Source: CAUZIR01 sp034421295
Lineage (GTDB): Bacteria; Chloroflexota; Dehalococcoidia; Lucifugimonadales; UBA2962
Assembly: GCA_034421295.1 (NCBI GenBank)
Contig: DAOUKM010000012.1
Location: forward strand, 124,001 to 188,000
DNA length: 64,000 nt
Reading direction: 5' to 3'
Part shown: positions 42,894-49,999 of the stretch, piece after piece
How positions within the stretch are numbered: the first letter of the stretch is position 1
Layout of the letters: each line of letters starts with the position of its first letter
The notes under the pieces: generated by a model
The model's input: the letters and a program-made list of their open reading frames with translations, nothing else
The model's database searches: none
What the model was told of the DNA's origin: nothing
Translations under genes and position numbers: made by a program

Positions 42894-43979
42894 TCACATG
42901 ACTACGACGGACCGCAGTACCTCTCCGCGCTCCATCTTGGCAAACGACTCCTCGACATCTCCCAGCGCGATCGTCTCGGATACGAATCCGTCCAGGTCGA
43001 GGCGTCCCTGCATGTACAGGTCTATGAACAGGGGGAAATCCCTCGTTGGCAGGCAGTCTCCATACCAGGATGACTTAAGCGACCCACCCCTGCCGAACAC
43101 CTCTATCAGCGGCAGGTCGATCCTCATATCCGGGCTCGGGACGCCGACGAGCACCACGGTTCCCGCGTGGTCCCGTGAGAAGAACGCCTGCTCGTAGGTC
43201 ACGGGATTTCCGACCGCCTCAATTGCCACGTCCACTCCGTTGCCGCCGGTCAGGTCGCGTATGGCCTCCACCGGGTCGACCTCTGTCGAGTTGACCGTAT
43301 GCGTGGCCCCAAACGACCTTGCCCACTCGAGCTTCCTTTCGTCTATGTCGACGGCGACTATGGTGTGCGCGCCGGCAAGGCGCGACCCCACGATCGCCGC
43401 ATCGCCGACGCCTCCACAGCCGAAGACCGCGACCGAGTCGCCCCGCGTCACGCCTCCGGTGTTGACCGCGGCTCCCAGACCGGCCATCACCCCGCACCCT
43501 ACGAGCCCGGCGGCCGCGGCAGAGGCCGCCGGATCAACCTTTACCGCCTGACTGGCGTGGACCAGGGAAAGCTCGGTGAAGGCGCCTATCCCGAGGGCTG
43601 GCGACAACGGACTCCCATCGGCGAGAGTCATCTTCTGGGCGGCGTTCAAGGAAGCAAAGCAGTACCAGGGCCTACCTCTCAGACAGGACCGGCAATCTCC
43701 GCAGGGAGCGCGCCAGGCGATGATCACGAAATCCCCCGGCGCAAGGTTGGTCACGCCGTCTCCGATCTCCTGCACGATCCCGGCGGCCTCGTGCCCGAGC
43801 AGGAACGGGAACTCATCGTTTATGGCTCCCTGCCGGTAGTGAAGATCGGTGTGGCATACCCCGCACGCCTGCACCCTTACCAGCGCCTCTCCGGGGCCCG
43901 GGTCGGGCACCACGATTTCCTCGAGCGTGACCGGGGCGCCGGCCGACATGGCTATCACTCCGCTGACCTGGTTCGCCAT
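42894..43979 (-). CDS. Zinc alcohol dehydrogenase, S-(hydroxymethyl)mycothiol dehydrogenase-like
   Basis: 361-residue medium-chain dehydrogenase. Catalytic zinc ligands are in GVCHTDL and LGHEAAG; the structural zinc lobe is CGDCRSCLRGRPWYC. NAD binding is at VAVFGCGGVGDAAIVGSRLA, with an acidic Asp at VAVDIDERK indicating NAD over NADP. Close resemblance of HYRQGAINDEFPFLLGHEAA and RGRPWYCF to MscR suggests thiol-dependent formaldehyde oxidation or NDMA-type alcohol dehydrogenase activity. Mycothiol use outside Actinobacteria would be unexpected, so another thiol may be the cofactor. Confidence 0.87.
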   Translation of the reverse strand: MANQVSGVIAMSAGAPVTLEEIVVPDPGPGEALVRVQACGVCHTDLHYRQGAINDEFPFLLGHEAAGIVQEIGDGVTNLAPGDFVIIAWRAPCGDCRSCLRGRPWYCFASLNAAQKMTLADGSPLSPALGIGAFTELSLVHASQAVKVDPAASAAAAGLVGCGVMAGLGAAVNTGGVTRGDSVAVFGCGGVGDAAIVGSRLAGAHTIVAVDIDERKLEWARSFGATHTVNSTEVDPVEAIRDLTGGNGVDVAIEAVGNPVTYEQAFFSRDHAGTVVLVGVPSPDMRIDLPLIEVFGRGGSLKSSWYGDCLPTRDFPLFIDLYMQGRLDLDGFVSETIALGDVEESFAKMERGEVLRSVVVM

Positions 43980-44231
43980 CGATCTCTACCTCCTGGGGTA
44001 TAGTCGGGATTCCGCCGGTCCATGCCCTACCGGGACCTGGACTGCGAGGCCAGATGTATTGGGAAAGCGCTGTGTCCGGGCCGCTAAGAAGGCCGCCCCG
44101 ATGCGGCTCGCAGGCCGCATGCGAGCAGATTCTAGCAGACCATTGGCCCTCACTCCTGCGGCGCTGGAGGAGCCGCACCAGGCGCGGCCCCCGCGAACCG
44201 CGGGGCGCGCCACATTCGCAAGCCGCCGGAC

Positions 44232-44810
44232 CTAGCCGTCCCTGGACTGAAGGCGCTCTTCGATCCGCGCCAGGATGTCGCGGATCTCCGCAAGAACGTG
44301 CGTTGATTCCTCCGGTGCCGCCTTCGAGGCGGTGGGCTCCCCGCCGGGATCGAGGATCTGCTGGCGCTGAAGGAGGATCGCGTTGCGCATCTCGACGGCG
44401 TCGATTACCCCGACAAGTTCCCCCTCGCTGCCACCCTGCGGACCCGACTGTCCGGCGGTTTCGACCTTCAGGCCCCGCAGCCCGAAGAAGCGCATCAGCG
44501 GGTCGTCGTGCAGACGCACGTCGGTGATCCTGTTCAGCGGAATAGTCGCCTCCTTGCGGAAGAACACCCCCTTGCGAATCTCCACCGCCTGGGTCGTAAC
44601 GCGCGCCGACACGCGCCGCAAGAATTCCCGGCCGTACCAGCCGCTTACCGCCAGCCAGAAGGGTATGAGCAGCACCCCGACCACGGAGATGGCGAGAAAC
44701 AACGAGATGAGCCAGGCGCTGTAGCCGATCAGCCGGGGATCGAACTTCGCCTCGTATACGGTCTCTCCGGTAATGTGCGGGGTGACCTGGGATTCGGCTT
44801 GTGTACTCAT
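44232..44810 (-). CDS. Membrane protein with bacterial PH domain
   Basis: 192 residues. Two adjacent helices (around GYSAWLISLFLAISVVGVLL and IPFWLAVSGWY) are followed by a bacterial PH (DUF304/YdbS-like) domain with VTTQAVEIRKGVFFRKEATI, PLNRITDVRLHDDPLMRFFG. The C-terminal 50 residues include an extended linker and the helix ILARIEERLQS, likely a coiled coil. Role in envelope stress or lipid-related functions is suggested by family members only. ATG 44810 is chosen; the frame to 44885 adds nothing conserved. Confidence 0.8.
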   Translation of the reverse strand: MSTQAESQVTPHITGETVYEAKFDPRLIGYSAWLISLFLAISVVGVLLIPFWLAVSGWYGREFLRRVSARVTTQAVEIRKGVFFRKEATIPLNRITDVRLHDDPLMRFFGLRGLKVETAGQSGPQGGSEGELVGVIDAVEMRNAILLQRQQILDPGGEPTASKAAPEESTHVLAEIRDILARIEERLQSRDG

Positions 44811-44908
44811 GTAAGGAGATCCTATTTCCAACCCATCGGCAGCCCCGGCGGCATATGGCCGCTGAAGGACGACCTCAGGGTGCACCTGTGCCGTACCGAC
44901 ACTCCCTG

Positions 44909-45355
44909 CTACTGCTCCAGGGATGCCTCCACGCTAAGGTCCACATTACCCTTCATCGCGCCGGAGATCGGGCATCCGTCCTTGGCCCCCTCGGCCGCCT
45001 TGGCAAAGGTGGACTGGTCTATGCCGGGAACCTTGCCGTTGACCGTGAGCGCGCTCGACTTAACGAAAAAGCCGCCGCCCTCTTTCGGCGCAAAGGTGAC
45101 CTCAGCGCTCACGGAAAGACGCTCAGGCGGCGTCCCTGCGCCTCCGAGGCCCGCAGATAGCGCCATGCAGAAGCAGCTCGCATGTGCGGCCGCGACCAGC
45201 TCCTCCGGGCTCGTCTTACCGCCGGGCTGGTCTGAACGGGCCGCCCAGCTCACGGGAAGACCCGTAAACGCCCCGCTGCTGGCCGCGCTAACCTCTCCAC
45301 TTCCAGCCATCAGGTCGCCGTTCCAGACCGCCTCCGCTCTCCTAACTACAGACAT
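44909..45355 (-). CDS. OsmC-family peroxiredoxin
   Basis: 148-residue OsmC-type hydroperoxide reductase. The two redox cysteines are in AAHASCFCMALSAGLG (with an extra nearby Cys) and DGCPISGAMKGNVDL, the standard pair of this family. SPEELVAAAHA and TFAPKEGGG are conserved. AAGGAGGAGCAC just before ATG 45355 is a strong ribosome site. Likely function is reduction of organic peroxides with thiol electron donors. Confidence 0.9.
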   Translation of the reverse strand: MSVVRRAEAVWNGDLMAGSGEVSAASSGAFTGLPVSWAARSDQPGGKTSPEELVAAAHASCFCMALSAGLGGAGTPPERLSVSAEVTFAPKEGGGFFVKSSALTVNGKVPGIDQSTFAKAAEGAKDGCPISGAMKGNVDLSVEASLEQ

Positions 45356-45530
45356 GTGCTCCTCCTTGTGCAGGTCGTCTCTAATTTCAGGGCCGACCGG
45401 GCACCTCGTCCCGTGGCGGCGAGGCGCATCCTACCACAAGTACCCGACACCCAATACATCAACGTAAGCCCCATGCCCAAGGGGTGGAAGGCGGATACCG
45501 CCGGACGCTTCGCTGGTATACTCAAAAGGC

Positions 45531-47369
45531 ATGGACGCCTCGGCAATCCGCAACTTCTGCATCATCGCCCACATCGATCACGGCAAGTCGACCCTGGCCG
45601 ACCGGCTGCTGGCCGAAACGGGTGCGGTCGACCCGCGAGAACTCGTCGAGCAGCACCTGGACACGATGGACCTGGAGAGGGAACGTGGCATTACGATCAA
45701 GGCCCAGGCCGTCCGCCTCTCCTACAGATCGGACTCCGGGCGGACCTTCCAGCTCAACCTGATCGACACTCCCGGCCACGTCGACTTCACCTACGAGGTC
45801 TCGCGCTCTCTGGCAGCCTGCGAGGGCGCGCTGCTGGTCGTGGACGCCAGCCAGGGGATACAGGCGCAGACCCTGGCCAACGTATACCTGGCGCTCGACA
45901 GGGACCTGTCGATCATCCCCGTCATCAACAAGACGGACCTGGCGGCGGCGGAGCCCGAGAGGGTGGCAAACGAGGTGTGCGACACCTTCGGCTTTGACAC
46001 CGACGAGGTGATCTACGCCTCCGGCAAGACCGGGGAGGGCGTGCGGGGCCTGCTCGAAGCCATCGTCGACAGGGTGCCTCCTCCGTCCGGTGAGGCCTCA
46101 GCCCCCCTGAAGGCCCTGATCTTCGACTCAAAGTACGACCCCTACAAGGGCGTGATGGCTTACGTCAGGGTCTTTGAGGGATCCGTCCGGTCCGGCGAGA
46201 GGATAAGGGTCATGGGTAAGTCCACCACGGGCGAATCCCTGGAGATCGGCGTCTTTTCTCCCCAGGAGACACCTGTCGGCGACCTCCGGACCGGAGAGGT
46301 CGGCTACATAGCCACCGGTTTCAAGCGCGTCGGCGATGCGCCGGTGGGCGACACCGTCACCGTCGCCGCCAGCGGCGCCTCAGAGCCATGGGAGACGTAC
46401 CGGCCCATGAAACCAATGGTCTTCGCCGGGCTGTACCCCGCCGACGGCGAGGAGTATTCGGACCTTCGCGATGCCCTTGAGCGGCTGGTGCTCAACGACG
46501 CCGCGCTGGCCTACGAACCGGAGCAGTCGGTCGCGCTGGGACCGGGCTTTCGCTGTGGATTCCTGGGCCTTTTGCACATGGACATAGTTCAGGAGCGACT
46601 GGAGCGCGAGTACCGGCTGTCGCTGCTCGCCACCGCGCCGAGCGTCGCCTACCGCGTCGCCCTAACGGACGGCACGATCCTGGAGGTGGACAACCCGGCC
46701 GACATGCCCGCGCCCCAGACCATCGACGAGGTGAGGGAGCCTTGGCTGGACCTTACCATCCTGGTCCCGGACGGCTACATCGGTCCGGTGATGGAACTGG
46801 TGACCGGGAGGCGCGGAACGATGCGGCGAATGGAGTACGTACAGGGCGGCGACTCCGGCGGCGGCGGGCTGGCGGTCGCGCAGGGCCAGAGGGTGATGCT
46901 CGAGTACTCGGTGCCACTGTCCGAGGTGCTGGTGGATTTCGCGGACCAGCTCAAGTCGCGGACGCAGGGGTATGCGTCGATGGACTACTCGCTAGCGGAC
47001 TACAGGGCGGGCAAGCTGGTCAAGGTGGACATACTCGTAAGCGGCGAGCCGGTCGATGCGCTCTCTGTCATAGCGCACCGGGACACCGCCTACCAGCAGG
47101 GCCGAAACCTGGTGGCCCGACTCAAGGACCTGATACCCCGGCAGCTGTTCGAGGTGCCCATACAGGCCGCGATCGGCAACAAGATCCTTGCGCGCGAGAC
47201 CGTAAAGGCGCTGCGCAAGAACGTGCTCGCCAAGTGTTACGGCGGCGACGTCACCCGAAAGCGCAAGCTGCTCGAAAAGCAGGCCGAGGGCAAAAGGCGC
47301 ATGAAGAAGGTCGGGCGCGTCGAGATCCCCCAGGAGGCCTTCCTGAGCATACTCAAGGTGGACAGGTAA
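45531..47369 (+). CDS. lepA: Elongation factor 4 (LepA)
   Basis: 612-residue translation GTPase. G1 AHIDHGKSTL, G2 RGITIKAQ, G3 DTPGHVDF, G4 NKTD and the LepA-specific C-terminal domain ending with VEIPQEAFLSILKVDR. The segments GFLGLLHMDIVQERLEREY and GYASMDYSLADYRAGKLVK are diagnostic. LepA assists ribosome back-translocation or biogenesis. It precedes the SRP RNA gene. Confidence 0.97.
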   Translation: MDASAIRNFCIIAHIDHGKSTLADRLLAETGAVDPRELVEQHLDTMDLERERGITIKAQAVRLSYRSDSGRTFQLNLIDTPGHVDFTYEVSRSLAACEGALLVVDASQGIQAQTLANVYLALDRDLSIIPVINKTDLAAAEPERVANEVCDTFGFDTDEVIYASGKTGEGVRGLLEAIVDRVPPPSGEASAPLKALIFDSKYDPYKGVMAYVRVFEGSVRSGERIRVMGKSTTGESLEIGVFSPQETPVGDLRTGEVGYIATGFKRVGDAPVGDTVTVAASGASEPWETYRPMKPMVFAGLYPADGEEYSDLRDALERLVLNDAALAYEPEQSVALGPGFRCGFLGLLHMDIVQERLEREYRLSLLATAPSVAYRVALTDGTILEVDNPADMPAPQTIDEVREPWLDLTILVPDGYIGPVMELVTGRRGTMRRMEYVQGGDSGGGGLAVAQGQRVMLEYSVPLSEVLVDFADQLKSRTQGYASMDYSLADYRAGKLVKVDILVSGEPVDALSVIAHRDTAYQQGRNLVARLKDLIPRQLFEVPIQAAIGNKILARETVKALRKNVLAKCYGGDVTRKRKLLEKQAEGKRRMKKVGRVEIPQEAFLSILKVDR

Positions 47370-47480
47370 CCGCCCGCCAGCAGGGCTCCACCCTCGGCGC
47401 CCTCCGCTGCGCAGGGCCTCTCCACCCCGGCCCCGGCCCGCGGATCGCCCTGGATGTTGCGCTCAGGTGACCGGTTGCCT

Positions 47481-47721
47481 ACCATGGCCTTGGCCGTGCT
47501 AGGCGGGGAGCTAGCGGTGCCCTCTACTCGCAATCCGCTCCAGCGGGGCTGAATTCCCCTCGGAGGTCCCCCTCCCAAGGCCACTGTCCCCGGACGCCGG
47601 TGCTGAGAGCCGGGTCCCACGCGGCGAGAGCTTGTGAACCCCGTCAGGTCCGGAAGGAAGCAGCGGTAAGCAGGGCCTCTCGGGTGCCGTGGGTCCACCT
47701 GGCTTGAGCCGGCCCCGGTGG
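47481..47721 (+). ncRNA. ffs: Signal recognition particle RNA (large bacterial type)
   Basis: Domain IV is unmistakable: GTCAGGTCCGGAAGGAAGCAGC (split here as GTCAGGTCCGG and AAGGAAGCAGC) at 47643-47664. The 5' part GTGCTAGGCGGGGAGCTAGCGG and CAATCCGCTCCAGCGGGGCTGAAT is an Alu-type domain, so this is the long form rather than 4.5S. Ends pair approximately through ACCA/TGGT. Boundaries are accurate to about 10 nt. It lies between lepA and rsmA. Confidence 0.92.
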
Positions 47722-47804
47722 TCAAGTCTCGGGAGGAGATCGAACAAGGGGTGCACGGCCGCAGTACACATCTCCGAGAGATCGGCGATACTGCGCGGCA
47801 ACCG

Positions 47805-48629
47805 ATGCGACCGCCGTCCAGTCCAAAGACGACCGTGCGTCCCAAACGCTCGCTCGGCCAGAACTTCCTTAACCACCGCGGTTTAGCCCGCAGGATCGTA
47901 GCCGCCCTCGAGCTGTCGGCAACGGACACCGTGGTGGAGATAGGCCCCGGCCGGGGCGCCCTCACGGGCCTGCTGGCCGAGGGGGCGAATCGCCTCATCG
48001 CGGTAGAGATGGACGATATGCTCGCCCACTCGATGGCCGAGCGATTCTCCGCCGAGGACGCTGTGACGATCGTCAACGACGATGCCCTCGCGGTCGACTT
48101 GTCGCAGATCACCGGGCCCGAACGACCCTACAAGATGGTCGGCAACCTTCCGTACAACGTCGCCTCGGCTATCGTCCGTCGCTTCCTGACCGCAGAGCAC
48201 CGGCCATCGCTGATGGTGGTGATGGTGCAGCGCGAGGTCGCCGACTCGATGACCGCCGCGCCCGGCGAAATGACATACCTGTCGGTCGAGGTGCAGCTGC
48301 GCGCCTGTGTGCGCAGGCTGTTCAACGTTCCGCCCACGGCCTTCAGGCCCAGACCAAGGGTGCGCTCGGCGGTCGTCTCACTCATCCCCCGCACCGAGCC
48401 GGTTCTCGACATCGACTCGGAGGACAGGTTCCTGCGGGTGGTTAGGGCGGGGTTTGCCGCGCGCAGAAAGCAGCTTCGCAACTCCCTCAGGCAGGGCCTG
48501 AACCCGGCGACCGGTACCGTAGAGGGCCTTCTTCAGGCGGCCGACATAGACGGAGGCCGCCGGGCCCAGACCCTCTCGCTCGCCGAGTGGGGCTCCCTTT
48601 ACACGGCCGCGCGGGAGGCCGGGCTGTGA
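47805..48629 (+). CDS. rsmA: 16S rRNA dimethyltransferase RsmA (KsgA)
   Basis: 274-residue SAM-dependent enzyme that dimethylates two adjacent adenines at the 16S 3' end. RPKRSLGQNFLNHRGLARRI, VVEIGPGRGALTGLL (SAM loop) and MVGNLPYNVASAIV (the NLPY catalytic motif) are present. The ATG at 47805 is chosen, with GTG 47838 as alternative; the frame to 47718 overlaps the SRP RNA and is rejected. The stop overlaps ispE as GTGA. Confidence 0.94.
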   Translation: MRPPSSPKTTVRPKRSLGQNFLNHRGLARRIVAALELSATDTVVEIGPGRGALTGLLAEGANRLIAVEMDDMLAHSMAERFSAEDAVTIVNDDALAVDLSQITGPERPYKMVGNLPYNVASAIVRRFLTAEHRPSLMVVMVQREVADSMTAAPGEMTYLSVEVQLRACVRRLFNVPPTAFRPRPRVRSAVVSLIPRTEPVLDIDSEDRFLRVVRAGFAARRKQLRNSLRQGLNPATGTVEGLLQAADIDGGRRAQTLSLAEWGSLYTAAREAGL

Positions 48630-49507
48630 GTCAGGTTCGCCTCGCGGCGCCGGCCAAGATCAACCTCACGCTCGAGGTGGTGGGAAGGCGGTCGGACGGC
48701 TACCACGATCTGGCATCTATCCTGGTCGCGGTGGACCTTGAGGACGAGGTCACGCTCGATGACGCGGAGGAGGTGTCCCTGGAGTGTGATGCCCCGGGCC
48801 TTTCCGGCCCGGACAACCTGGCGCTTCGCGCCGCCGAGAGGCTCAGGGCCGAGACCGAGCACCGCGGGGGCGCCACGATACGCCTTGCCAAGAGGATCCC
48901 GCAGGCCGCGGGTCTGGGCGGCGGCAGCAGCGATGCGGCGGCGGTGCTGATCGGCCTTAGCCGTCTGTGGAACTTGCGCATGTCGGCGAAGGACCTGACG
49001 CCGATTGCCGCCGAGCTGGGCTCCGACGTGCCCTTTTTCCTCTACGGCGGGACAGCGATGATCCAGGGCCGAGGCGAGATAGTCAGGCCGCTGCCTGCCG
49101 CCGACCTAAGGTACGCGCTCATAGCCACTCCCGAAATCCAGCTACAGAACAAGACGGCCACCATGTTCGGCATGCTCTCCGGGGGCGGCCTGGACCGGGG
49201 CGCCCTCACCAGGAAGCTGGAGGCACGGATCAGGGGCGGGGGAGATGTGCCGGCACAGCTGCTCTACAACCGGTTCGACGCCGAGGCCAACCGGGCATAC
49301 CCCGGCCTGGCACACTACCGGGAGACCCTCACCTCGATGGGCGCGACCGAGATCCACCTGTGCGGGGCGGGCCCGTCCCTGTTCACGCTCGTCTCGCGCC
49401 GGGAGGTCGGGACCACGCTCCAGCTTCTTCTAGCCCGCAAGTACGGCTGGCGCTCGCACCTGGTCTCGCCGACACCTCCGGTCGCATGGCCCGAAGGGGC
49501 CGAATGA
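48626..49507 (+). CDS. ispE: 4-diphosphocytidyl-2-C-methyl-D-erythritol kinase IspE
   Basis: 293-residue GHMP kinase of the MEP isoprenoid pathway. APAKINLTLEVVGRRSDGYH is the IspE N-terminus, the phosphate loop is IPQAAGLGGGSSDAAAVLIG, and the third motif is LCGAGPSLFTLV. The GTG at 48626 overlaps the rsmA stop by four bases. The short membrane-protein gene overlaps its 3' end. rsmA-ispE adjacency is common in bacteria. Confidence 0.96.
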   Translation: MSQVRLAAPAKINLTLEVVGRRSDGYHDLASILVAVDLEDEVTLDDAEEVSLECDAPGLSGPDNLALRAAERLRAETEHRGGATIRLAKRIPQAAGLGGGSSDAAAVLIGLSRLWNLRMSAKDLTPIAAELGSDVPFFLYGGTAMIQGRGEIVRPLPAADLRYALIATPEIQLQNKTATMFGMLSGGGLDRGALTRKLEARIRGGGDVPAQLLYNRFDAEANRAYPGLAHYRETLTSMGATEIHLCGAGPSLFTLVSRREVGTTLQLLLARKYGWRSHLVSPTPPVAWPEGAE

Positions 49508-49920
49508 CCGACAGCGTGATCGCAGGGGCCCTGCTGGGCATGATGATGGCCTCCGTATTCGTGGCGGTGGGGGCGATCATATTGCTGCCCTACGTCGACC
49601 CCAGGTCGCCCCGGGTGCAGATGCTCGTCGAGAGGGGCGGCAACTCCCGGCGATTCGTCATGGTGGTCCTCGCCTTCTACCCTGCCTGGGCAGCCATCGG
49701 GGCGCTCGCGGGCCTGGTGCTCGTGGCCTTTGAGCGCGGCGCACCGGGAGGAGGACTCGGGAGCCCGAACCTCGCCTTTACCGCGGCCCTGCTGGGCTTC
49801 ACAGTGCTCAGCGCGGCCCCGGCGGCTATGGTCCTTAGGCGCTCTGTGCCCGCGGTCGTGACAATGGGGCTGGCGTTCGCCGGCCTGTTCGGCTGGGCCC
49901 TGCCCTACTTCGCCGGATAA
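49504..49920 (+). CDS. Unrecognised four-helix membrane protein
   Basis: 138 residues, with hydrophobic segments at about 5-30, 50-75, 90-110 and 117-135 and a short positively charged loop (RGGNSRR). The ATG lies in an ATGA overlap with the ispE stop, so it is translated from the same message. A longer frame starting at 48967 is read-through of ispE. No family recognised. Confidence 0.75.
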   Translation: MTDSVIAGALLGMMMASVFVAVGAIILLPYVDPRSPRVQMLVERGGNSRRFVMVVLAFYPAWAAIGALAGLVLVAFERGAPGGGLGSPNLAFTAALLGFTVLSAAPAAMVLRRSVPAVVTMGLAFAGLFGWALPYFAG

Positions 49921-49999
49921 ACTAGTCCAGACCGATGCACACAAGCCCCGCCAGAGCCGACCAGGGACTATCGAAACCGATCCCGGGACCCGCAACGGG

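Noticed and set aside
47718..47804. Longer N-terminus of RsmA
   Set aside because: It would overlap the SRP RNA, and the family start fits ATG 47805.
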